Shown here: positions 1 to 5,840 of the stretch, in pieces
How the letters are laid out: every line of letters begins with the position of its first letter
Numbering within the stretch: the first letter of the stretch is position 1
Assembly (NCBI GenBank): GCA_938015605.1
Contig: CALLPO010000117.1
Location: forward strand, 1-5,840
Direction: 5' to 3'
Length of the DNA: 5,840 nt
From: an uncultured Candidatus Altimarinota bacterium
GTDB lineage: Bacteria > Patescibacteriota > Gracilibacteria > BD1-5 > UBA6164
Program-made: the position numbers and the translations under genes
The notes under the pieces: generated by a model
Databases searched by the model: none
Told to the model about the DNA's origin: nothing
What the model saw: only the letters and a program-made list of their open reading frames with translations

Positions 1-207
1 TTCAAAAAAATGAGATACTCAAAACAGAAAGAGAGCAGAAAAAAATAAAAAATTTATTGCTAAGTTTCATTGTTCCTTTCAGTTAGAAAAATTATCAACA
101 AGAAAATACCCAGAAGCAGATACTAGGAGAAAAGAGCAAAAGAGAAAGGTAAAAGCTCCCAAACCAAATTCATCTTTCTTAAATCTGAATTTTATTATAT
201 TTTTCAT
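1..207 (-). CDS. N-terminal part of a small membrane protein of unknown function (runs off the left edge)
   Basis: I do not recognise a family. Reading TGA as Gly gives 69 uninterrupted codons from an ATG at 207 to the edge. The protein begins MKNIIKFRFKKDEFG, a short basic cytoplasmic-type start. Two hydrophobic stretches follow, roughly residues 17-38 (FTFLFCSFLLVSASGYFLV) and 50-66 (LAINFLFFSALFLFGVS), separated by a polar loop with NFSNGKEQGN. This pattern suggests two membrane helices with both ends inside. Three in-frame TGA codons (two in the loop, one in helix 2) hide it under the standard code. A TATACT box ends 7 bases before the ATG, so the message may be leaderless. The gene lies just after a hairpin terminator, so it seems to be a separate transcription unit. 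It is short and lacks a homology anchor, so chance openness cannot be excluded, but the membrane pattern after a well-placed promoter favours a real gene. Confidence 0.6.
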
Positions 208-214
208 ATATTTA

Positions 215-242
215 AGTATATAGAAATGTAAGAATAAAACAA
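215..242 (-). promoter_or_regulatory. Promoter for the left-edge membrane protein gene
   Basis: On the minus strand a TTGTTT box (237-242) is followed after 16 bases by TATACT (215-220). Only 7 bases separate the -10 box from the ATG at 207, so transcription would begin at or next to the start codon. This is inferred from consensus resemblance only; such boxes occur by chance in DNA this rich in AT. Confidence 0.4.
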
Positions 243-257
243 TCACTAATTTATTTA

Positions 258-284
258 AAAAAATCCATAAATTAGGGATTTTTT
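258..284 (-). terminator. Rho-independent terminator downstream of the EAL gene and the ssrA remnant
   Basis: A perfect 9-bp stem pairs 258-266 with 276-284 around a 9-base loop. The stem has a CC/GG core and is followed on the minus strand by a run of seven T (263 down to 257). It would end transcripts coming leftward from the EAL gene. It may originally have been the ssrA terminator, because it starts about 10 bases beyond the remnant's CCA end. A competing inverted repeat (CTAATTTAT near 245-253 with ATAAATTAG at 267-275) overlaps it. Confidence 0.62.
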
Positions 285-290
285 CTATTT

Positions 291-343
291 ATTTGGTTGA
301 GCTAGACAGATTTGAACCGACGTCTTGAGAGGCTGTTAATATA
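291..343 (-). pseudogene. Decayed duplicate of the 3' end of ssrA (tmRNA)
   Basis: This stretch matches the genuine ssrA 3' end at 1491-1543 at an offset of exactly 1200 bases, with 6 mismatches in 53 positions. It keeps the terminal CCA, the discriminator A, the U of the G3-U70 identity pair, the T loop TTCAAAT and the upstream GACGTCGG. One change turns C72 into A, which would break the first acceptor pair. Another weakens the T stem to a G-U pair. There is no 5' half: the matching acceptor strand is absent within tRNA distance, and similarity fades past 343, just before the stop codon of the EAL gene. It therefore cannot make a tRNA or tmRNA. The best reading is a relic left by duplication of the ssrA 3' end, possibly an old attachment site. 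Confidence 0.82.
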
Positions 344-365
344 GTGCTATGACTAATAATTAAAA

Positions 366-1412
366 TTAAGCTGCTACTCAATATATCTCTTCAGGATCCA
401 TTGGTTTTCATAAATGGTATCATTGGAACTGATCAACTCAGATTTCATCTTTTAGAAATCTCATAAAATCTTTCATATCAGTAATTTTTTCTCCTCAAAC
501 TGTAAATTCATCAATTCATTCTGCTATAATTTTTACCCCCTCTTCCTTTAGTAAATCATGAAGTCCATAAATTGTTTTTAAATCAGTTTTTATATTACGT
601 TCTGTATTAGGAAAGGCGTAAGTCTGTCTTATTAAGGCTGAATTAACATTAAATCATAAATAATAAGCATATAGATCTCTTACAAGTGTCTTATCAAGTT
701 TAATGACATCCAAAACCTCTTCTTTAAGAAAGCCTACAACTCTATCAATATTACCATTTAAAAGTTTTCCTTCTTCATTTATTCAACCAATATCATCAAT
801 AGCAATATTAAAGCCTTTGTTTTTTAGCCCTCTAAGTGTATTGAAAAAGATTTCTCTTCTTTCAGGGTCTTTAGGAACAGGTTTATCCTCTAATATTTCA
901 AATGTGATCCTAGAATTATCAATATCTGGGTATTCATCTCAAATGATTTGTATTGCTCTCTCAAATCATGGATTGAGGACATCAGAAATGTTTACATTAA
1001 ATGAAGTGTCAGTATTATTTAATTCAATAGTTTCATGAGCATTCTGAAACATATAACAAAAAAGAGAAAAAGTATCTCAATTACTTTCAATTTCATCTAA
1101 AAGTGTTTCTATATTAAATTCATTATTTGATCTAACTAATATTTCTTGTTTCACAATCTCTCAATCTTTTTTCTCAAATGAATCATTGCAAAATTCTACA
1201 ATTTTTTGAGAAGCATAATGCAGCTTATATTTTTCTTTTACTGTATTTGCTAGATTAAGTGGTGAATCTATGCTTGCAATATTTTCAACATCAACCTTTA
1301 TTGGTTCTATAATTTTAGAGATAGAATAATGAGATAACTTTTTAGGATCAGAAAAATCTACATTCTCTGCATTTGTATGAATATCAGATCATGAAGATTT
1401 ATTAGAAGTCAT
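366..1412 (-). CDS. EAL-domain protein, putative cyclic-di-GMP phosphodiesterase (divergent)
   Basis: The protein has 348 residues, with about 13 TGA codons read as Gly. EAL domains hydrolyse cyclic-di-GMP to linear pGpG using two metal ions. The order of motifs is recognisable: QEILVR at 89-94 (an EIL version of the EAL signature, E90), NVNIS at 139-143 (N141), ITFEILE at 169-175 (E172), AIDDIGG at 204-210 (D206, D207), VIKLD at 236-240 (K238), IIAEGID at 295-301 (E298) and FQGYHLGKP at 329-337 (Q330). Nearly all catalytic positions are kept. The second Glu of the usual AEGVE motif is Asp (D301). The DD-to-KLD spacing is longer than usual (31 residues against about 20), an insertion in the loop after DDFG. 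Residues 1-80 resemble no domain I know. No transmembrane segment or GGDEF domain is seen, so it is probably cytoplasmic. An in-frame TAA shortly upstream makes this ATG the first possible one. It may be an active enzyme or a cyclic-di-GMP receptor. The gene lies between ssrA and the ssrA remnant and has its own promoter. Confidence 0.9.
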
Positions 1413-1444
1413 AATTATTTTTTAAACCTAAAAATTGCACATAA

Positions 1445-1475
1445 AAACCATATATTTCTATATAATATATGGTTT
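1445..1475 (-). terminator. Hairpin terminator of ssrA
   Basis: The arms AAACCATATAT (1445-1455) and ATATATGGTTT (1465-1475) pair perfectly, extendable to 12 bp, with a loop of about 7 bases. On the minus strand the stem ends in a run of five T. It begins about 19 bases beyond the tmRNA CCA end, the expected place for the ssrA terminator. It overlaps the -10 box of the EAL gene promoter, so an EAL transcript would start inside it and could not form the hairpin. Confidence 0.55.
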
Positions 1476-1490
1476 ATTTATTAATGTCAA
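1462..1490 (-). promoter_or_regulatory. Strong sigma70-type promoter for the EAL gene
   Basis: A perfect TTGACA box (minus strand, 1485-1490) is followed by an exact 17-base spacer and TATTAT (1462-1467, five of six consensus bases). Transcription would start near 1455, leaving a leader of about 43 bases before the ATG at 1412. The -35 box begins only 4 bases beyond the CCA end of the tmRNA gene, so promoter and ssrA terminator share the same short gap. Confidence 0.6.
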
Positions 1491-1493
1491 ATT

Positions 1494-1963
1494 TGGTGGA
1501 GCTAGACGGATTTGAACCGACGTCTTGGGAGGCTGCCGATATACATCTACAATCATAGTTTATTCTGATATTTACTAAAATGAAGAACAAACAAAAAGTC
1601 TTAGTAAAAATATAATCTATTAGTATTTTATAAAACAAGACTATATCAAAACAGTTTTATAAAAAATTCTAATTTATAATTTTATAGAGCTTCTAGAATT
1701 ACAAATATCTATAAAATGTGTAACAGGTCAATCGACACTCATCCCTTAGGAAGGTTACTGTTAAAATCATTATTAGATTTTAACTATGCCATAGCAGGAG
1801 CTAAAGAAGGAACCTTAAAAAGATTCTTTAATCCACCCATTCTATTAGCAAGATTTTGTTTTGTAGCAGTTATGCTTGTTTGTGTTGATTAGAGAAGTCA
1901 CAAACATCTCCTCGATTGCATATATCACCAACGATTCTCCCAATAGAAACCAAGATTAGCCCC
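1494..1963 (-). ncRNA. ssrA: Transfer-messenger RNA (tmRNA), one-piece
   Basis: tmRNA rescues ribosomes stalled on broken messages: charged with alanine, it enters with SmpB, then its internal frame adds a degradation tag. The 5' end GGGGCTA (1957-1963) pairs with TAGCTCC (1498-1504), followed by A and an encoded CCA. The third pair is G-U, the identity mark for alanyl-tRNA synthetase. The T loop is TTCAAAT. Helix 2 joins 1914-1926 to 1538-1554 (GATATAT and CAATC strands, with a TAGAT bulge on the 3' strand). Pseudoknot 1 is visible: GAGA/TCTC (1907-1910 with 1892-1895) interleaved with CACAAAC/GTTTGTG (1899-1905 with 1878-1884). After the tag stop come a 9-bp hairpin (1760-1768 with 1776-1784) and three more stems (1680-1688/1708-1716, 1626-1636/1654-1664, 1571-1578/1601-1608), fitting helix 5 and pseudoknots 2-4. 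At 470 bases it is longer than the usual 350-400. The T stem has a U-U mismatch (1520 opposite 1506), also present in the remnant. Confidence 0.95.
1784..1867 (-). other. tmRNA tag-peptide reading frame
   Basis: The resume codon is GCT (1865-1867), preceded by TAACT, comparable to TAGTC before the E. coli resume codon. The frame has 27 sense codons and ends in TAG (1784-1786). The tag starts ATKQNLANRMGG and ends KNLFKVPSLAPAMA; the alanine carried by tmRNA would precede it. It is much longer than the 10-codon E. coli tag, closer to the long mycoplasma tags. It ends in small hydrophobic residues (AMA rather than LAA), as expected for a protease signal. The two glycines use GGT and GGA, not TGA. 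The TAG stop sits at the base of the following helix. The resume codon is assigned by analogy with known tmRNAs. Confidence 0.85.
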
Positions 1964-1972
1964 AGTTGTTTA

Positions 1973-1999
1973 ATTATACTCAATAAAAAATATTGTAAA
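1973..1999 (-). promoter_or_regulatory. Promoter of ssrA
   Basis: A perfect TATAAT (minus strand, 1973-1978) lies 9 bases before the mature 5' G of tmRNA at 1963. The best -35 candidate is TTTACA (1994-1999), five of six consensus bases, but with a short 15-base spacer. Transcription probably starts 2-4 bases before the mature end, leaving a very short leader for RNase P to remove. Confidence 0.55.
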
Positions 2000-2092
2000 G
2001 ATAGTTTCACTGAATATTCACTATTTAATATTTCCAATATAGAATAGCATGTGTTATGTTAGTATTAATATATCTAACTAAAATATCACAAT

Positions 2093-3322
2093 ATGTTCTT
2101 TTGAGAAATTATACATGAAAATATGCTCTATATTTTGCTGCTTATGTGAACAGTAATGATAGTACATGATTGATTCAAAATAAAAATTCCTACCCAACTT
2201 GTTTTTCTGATACTATGAATTGCAATTACAAGCTTAGGATTTGAAACTCCTAATGAGTTAAAAGTTTTGTCAGCCTTAGCAATTATTTTTATGCTCTTTA
2301 GTGCTGAGTTGTGATGACACAATGTTCCACATTTTATCACATCAATTATTAAAAATATTAAAGTCGCAGTTATTGCTGCAATAGGTCCTTGGGTGTGAGC
2401 ATTTGTTTTTTCAAATCTATGGTGATGGAATATGCAAGAAGCTATTGTCCTTTGAGCAGTTTTTACTGCCACAGCTCTTCCTTTTACTATATGAGTACTT
2501 AAAGAGTTTAAAATGATGAAAACTCAAGCAGCCCATACAGCAATAACAGCTGCAACAGCTGATGATATTATTGCTACTCTTGTTGGTATTATTACTTCAA
2601 TATTATTATGATCAAGTCTTTCATGAAAATCAGATTATAGTCATGTGTTCTTTGAAATATGAATGGTATTATGATTTTTCATATTTATTTATATTCTGCA
2701 TGTTCTAATTGTTAAATTAAAATTACTCAAAAATGTTAATTGAAATGTGTTAACCATATTAATATTTTGATGATGAATTATTGCAATATGAGAAGGAGTA
2801 TTCCATATTCACTATGCTATTGCAGCATTACTTGCATGAGTACTGATAACACCTGAATTTTTTAAAGGTAGTACACTCCTATCACCTGATTTTCTAAAAA
2901 ATAAAAATGATATATTTGCTAATGCTAGTGAAAAATTAACAGCATCATCAAATTACATTGCTCCATTTTTCTTTGTCTATCTAGGAAGTAATTTAGATTT
3001 AAGCTTTTTGATTGAAACACCAATTATACTTGTATCAGGTTTTGGATTATTTCTCACTGTAGTTATCTTCCAATTTATATCGGCATACAGTTCTTGAAGA
3101 TGGAGAGGACTTAATAATAAACAAGCTACAATACTTGGTTTTGCAATGAGTCCAAGAGATGTAGTTGCAATTGTAATCCTTGATATGAATCTAGCTTATA
3201 TAACGAATGAATTCATTCTTCCATCAGTGATTTTAGCAATATTTTTGTTAAATATTACTGCTACACTATGAATGAAGTGGGCAAATAATCTATCAGAAAA
3301 AAAACTTAAAATTAGTTCTTAA
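2093..3322 (+). CDS. Cation:proton antiporter, CPA2/Kef family membrane protein
   Basis: The protein has 409 residues and is almost entirely hydrophobic helices, matching the roughly 380-400 residue Na+/H+ exchanger membrane domain (PF00999-type). It should exchange Na+ or K+ for H+ across the inner membrane. Family marks: LVFLILGIAITSLGFE (36-51); FMLFSAELGG (66-75), like the usual LFxAGLE; IVLGAVFTATALPFTIGVLKE (118-138), the unwound-helix region; ITAATADDIIATLVG (151-165), holding the Asp pair D157-D158 expected of an ion-binding, electrogenic-type antiporter; LLAGVLI (246-252); PFFFVYLGSNLDL (291-303), like the family's FFvxaGxxldl; and GFAMSPRDVVAIVIL (349-363), where the family usually has SPRGE. 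About 22 Gly codons are TGA against about 10 GGN, while five Trp codons are TGG. No C-terminal TrkA-N nucleotide-binding domain follows, unlike KefB/KefC. The ATG at 2093 follows an in-frame TAA at 2075-2077 and has no Shine-Dalgarno. Substrate (Na+ or K+) cannot be told. Confidence 0.92.
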
Positions 3323-3327
3323 GCTTT
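3301..3327. terminator. Probable bidirectional terminator between the convergent genes
   Basis: AAAACTTAA (3301-3309) can pair with TTAAGCTTT (3319-3327), giving 8 of 9 pairs on the plus strand and 9 with one G-U in minus-strand RNA. On the minus strand the stem runs directly into eight T (complement of 3297-3304). On the plus strand a T-rich stretch follows. It lies across the overlapping stop codons of the antiporter and the unknown gene, so it would serve both. The stem is AT-rich and weak. Confidence 0.42.
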
Positions 3328-4988
3328 CTTTTATCAATAATTGCATCTGACTGATCTTTATTATTACCTGTATTTTTAAAGATTGATGTAACATTATCTG
3401 AGACTTCATTTACTGACATACTATCTTGAATACTTATATCATCTGATTTTTCAACAGAATCTTTACTTGTATATCATCATTTTTTTAATATTTCATGAGC
3501 TTTAGATAAAGAAAAACCTCAGTTTTCTCATAAAACATTAATATCTTGTAATCTCACTTCTGCAGCAGCATTATCCATAAGTCATCATCAAGCTTTTGCA
3601 ACTTTTTCCCCATTAATATCTCAAGAAGAATAAATAGATTTAAGTGCTTCTACAGCTGTATTAATATCTGGAAATTTTCATATGTTTGAACCTTCTCAAT
3701 AAAGATTTTCAGGTATTCATATCATATTAGCAAGTACATTTAAAACATCCAGTCTGAGTATTTTTGTAAAACCACTTCATCACATAGGAGAAAATCAAGT
3801 GTGTTTTGATTGCATAAAAAGAAAAAACTCAGACTTATATTTACTATGAAGAAGAAACTTTAGTCCACATTCAGATAATAAATCATGAAGTTTAATATAA
3901 TTTTCTAAACTATTTGGAGAAAACTGTTCATATTCATTCTTTGAAATAGTTATCTTAGATGATTGTGTATCTATGATATAACTTCATCATGAAGTATAAT
4001 TATATACACAATTACAGTTAGAATCATCATTACAATAATCAAACTTTTCATTATTAGTATCATCTAAGTTAGATCAACTATCTCATTCTATGTCTTTAGT
4101 AAATTTGTTAGAGTCAGAATCAATATCAATTGAGGAATCTTGTGAAACAATATTTATTTGTAAGACAGAATATATTGCATGAATTAATGAAAGAACATCT
4201 GGATTTTTAAGATTATCTGATTTTATTCATATCTTTTTCATTAAAAATTCACTGACGTTTTCTTTAGTATTCTCAAAATTATTATCTGCAACCAGTTTTC
4301 AAATTTCAATACTCCAATCCTTGGCAATTTTTTTATCTAGCTCTAAGGTCTTGTTTAATATTTTAGAATTCTTAAACAATGAAAAAATATTGTATAAATC
4401 CTTATTTGAAGCAAGAATTAGTGCCTTACTTTTTATATCATTAGAATTCAGCTTGTGTGCTATCTTTAAATGACTTTCATACATTTTCATGAGAGTTTTT
4501 TCACACTCAGAATTATCTCAAGCAATCTGCTTAATAAAAACTTCTACATCTTCAAATTTTGTACTTTTTTTAACATGTTTTTTAAGAATCAGATCAGCCA
4601 AAAGTTTATGTTCAGAAAAATCTTTATGTAGTAGATTATTTATTGGTAGAGCAAAGGTTGAAATCTTGTAAATATCGATGTCATTCTTTATTCAAGCTAA
4701 CAAAACATCTTTATTATTAAAAACACTTTTATTAAAGAGTGAATAATATTCAAATGCATCAATTCAAAAAAGTTTTATAGCTATTTTAGGATCGCTAAGA
4801 AGATTTTTCTTTTTTAAAAGAGCAGTAATAGTATCTCTTGTTGATGTACTATTTTTCTCAATTTCATTTAACTCAGAATTAGTTAAATGAAGATCAGGTT
4901 GAAGAATAGATAAAATCCTATTAGATATTTGTATTTTTTTAGGACTAGTGTCTATATTTTCCACTTTATCTTGTATTAAATTAACCAT
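3312..4988 (-). CDS. 558-residue protein of unknown function, probably cytoplasmic
   Basis: I do not recognise this protein. It opens only with TGA as Gly (23 in-frame TGA). There is no signal peptide and no membrane segment. Residues 1-280 look mostly helical and rich in Lys, Asn, Leu and Ile. Residues 284-318 form an acidic Asp/Ser/Asn-rich linker. At 319-327 three cysteines sit close together (CNDDSNCNC), followed by CVYNYTSGGSYIID, possibly a small metal site or a disulphide region. Residues 350-430 look like a folded core (LENYIKLHDLLSECGLKFLL; a Gly-rich GFSPMGGSGF turn at 398-407; LRLDVLNVLANMIGIPENLYG). Another Gly cluster, KAGGGL, lies at 465-470. The tail from about 508 is polar and probably disordered. 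Its stop overlaps the antiporter's end by 11 bases on the opposite strand. The start ATG at 4988 lies about 27 bases from a predicted transcription start. It is divergent from holA, which says little about its role. Confidence 0.9.
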
Positions 4989-5001
4989 AGTTCATATTTA
5001 G

Positions 5002-5030
5002 TTTTGAATATATATTTTTTTAATTATACT
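5002..5030 (+). promoter_or_regulatory. Candidate holA promoter
   Basis: TTTTGA (5002-5007) and TATACT (5025-5030) are separated by 17 bases and lie 42 bases before the holA ATG. The -10 box overlaps the opposite-strand -10 box of the unknown gene, so the two promoters would compete. This is consensus matching only. Confidence 0.38.
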
Positions 5031-5051
5031 CCTATATATACCTATTAGCAA
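5023..5051 (-). promoter_or_regulatory. Promoter for the 558-residue unknown gene
   Basis: On the minus strand TTGCTA (5046-5051), a 17-base spacer and a perfect TATAAT (5023-5028) form a good sigma70-type promoter. Transcription would start near 5015, about 27 bases before the ATG at 4988. The -10 region reads GAGTATAATTAA, identical over 12 bases to the ssrA -10 region. Confidence 0.5.
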
Positions 5052-5072
5052 ATTTATAAATTCAACTTATTT

Positions 5073-5840
5073 ATGATATATCTTTTCACATGAAATTCAG
5101 ATTATCTAGTAAGAGAAAAAACTCTTAATTGGAAAAAACAATTCATTGATAAATATGGAGATTTTAATCTTGTGCATTTTAAAAATCTAGCAGAAGTAGA
5201 TAATAATCAAATACTAGAAAATTTACTTGCTGAATGATTTATGTGAGAAAAAAAATTGCTCATTATTGAAGACTTCCCTCTTTCATGAAGCAATAAAGTG
5301 TGAACAAGTAATAAAAAACCTATTTTATCAGAAAAACAAGATTTTTTAGAAAGTATAGTTAAACAAATACCCACTAATAACATAGTTATTTTTTCTAGTA
5401 GCAATCCAGATAAAAGGTCAAAATTTTATAAATTAGTCAAAAAAGAAGCAACTAAAATAGAGGAATTTGATTCAAAATCAGAACATGAAACATCACAAAT
5501 AATTTCAAATAAATTCTGAAATTCAATAGATTTTAATTCAATTAACTTACTTCTAAAATATAAATGATGAAACTTAGAAAAATCACTTTCTGAAATTCAA
5601 AAACTTTTAATTACTAGAGAAAAGATAACTCAAGAAGATATTAAAAAATATGTAAAACCTGAACTAGAAGAATCAATATTTCAGCTAATAGATTCAATCA
5701 TGAACTGTAATGTAGATCAAGCCAGTTCAAAATTAAAGATTATACTAGATGAAATCAATATCTATGCATTTTATAATAACCTACTTGCTAATCTTAGAAC
5801 AAGTATTTATATATCTAAACTAAAAGAACTTAAAGTTCCT
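5073..5840 (+). CDS. holA: DNA polymerase III subunit delta (N-terminal 256 residues; runs off the right edge)
   Basis: Delta is the clamp-loader subunit that opens the beta sliding clamp at the replication fork, acting with delta-prime and the tau/gamma subunits. The visible 256 residues match its layout. MIYLFTGNSDYLVREK (1-16) is the usual delta start. KKLLIIEDFPLSG and NIVIFSSSNPDKRSKFYK are the first-domain strands and the 'P-D-K-R' region. LLLKYKGGNLEKSLSEIQKLLI is the second-domain helix pair that holds the family's GxDLxxLxxEleKL pattern. ESIFQLIDSIMNCNVDQASSKLKIIL, continuing to YAFYNNLLANLRTSIYI, is the start of the third, oligomerisation domain. Eight Gly codons are TGA. Family length is about 320-340 residues, so the last quarter lies outside. 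The in-frame TAG at 5046-5048 limits the start and the ATG at 5073 is the first; there is no Shine-Dalgarno. A single promoter candidate lies in the divergent gap. Confidence 0.92.

Noticed and set aside
294..370. A tRNA gene on the minus strand, suggested by the T loop and CCA end
   Set aside because: No 5' acceptor strand or anticodon arm can be found at tRNA distance, and the stretch aligns to the ssrA 3' end at a 1200-base offset instead.
366..377. The EAL protein ending in VAA as a captured tmRNA-tag-like degron
   Set aside because: Three small residues at a C-terminus are weak evidence, and this organism's own tag ends in AMA.
703..1038. Plus-strand open frame of 111 codons
   Set aside because: It is the shadow of the EAL gene on the other strand; its translation is low-complexity Ser/Ile/Leu with no domain.
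1571..1716. Inverted repeats as transposon ends or stand-alone terminators
   Set aside because: They fall inside the tmRNA between the tag stop and the 3' tRNA-like domain, where pseudoknot stems are expected.
2128..2472. Minus-strand open frame of 114 codons
   Set aside because: It lies antisense within the antiporter, which has clear family motifs in the plus frame.
4299..4988. Separate small proteins of 63 and 74 residues on the minus strand
   Set aside because: They are in the same frame and are joined by TGA codons into the 558-residue protein once TGA is read as Gly.
4489..5404. Short open frames at 4489-4671 (plus) and 5207-5404 (minus)
   Set aside because: They lie antisense to the unknown gene and to holA respectively and show no independent support.
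1..5840. Mycoplasma-type code with TGA as Trp
   Set aside because: It would put more than 20 Trp in the antiporter and Trp at conserved Gly positions; Gly fits the families and TGG is already used for Trp.
1..5840. CRISPR array, insertion sequence or integrase gene
   Set aside because: No regularly spaced repeats and no transposase or recombinase motifs were seen in any frame read with TGA as Gly.

Overview
The window is strongly AT-rich DNA from a bacterium that reads TGA as glycine (translation table 25), so it most likely belongs to Absconditabacteria (SR1) or Gracilibacteria (BD1-5); the sequence cannot decide between them. Under the standard code every gene looks shattered. With TGA as Gly five long reading frames open, and the TGA codons fall where known families carry glycine (antiporter helices, the AEG motif of the EAL domain, the N-terminal FTGNSDYL of DNA polymerase III delta). 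TGG is still used for Trp, which argues against the mycoplasma-type code.

Layout, left to right: (1) 1-207, minus: N-terminal part of a small unknown membrane protein running off the left edge. (2) 258-284: hairpin terminator. (3) 291-343: a decayed copy of the 3' end of ssrA. (4) 366-1412, minus: a divergent EAL-domain (cyclic-di-GMP phosphodiesterase-type) protein with its own strong promoter. (5) 1494-1963, minus: a complete one-piece tmRNA gene (ssrA) with a 27-codon tag frame and terminator. (6) 2093-3322, plus: a CPA2/Kef-type cation:proton antiporter. (7) 3312-4988, minus: a 558-residue protein of unknown function, converging on the antiporter with an 11-base overlap. (8) 5073 to the right edge, plus: DNA polymerase III delta subunit (holA), divergent from the unknown gene.

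The genes do not form one operon; nearly every one appears to have its own promoter. The most notable structure is that the EAL gene sits between the genuine 3' end of ssrA and a mutated copy of that end exactly 1200 bases away. This is the signature left when a small element inserts at the 3' end of ssrA, a classical attachment site, although no integrase is visible. None of the five coding regions has a clear Shine-Dalgarno sequence, and one looks leaderless.
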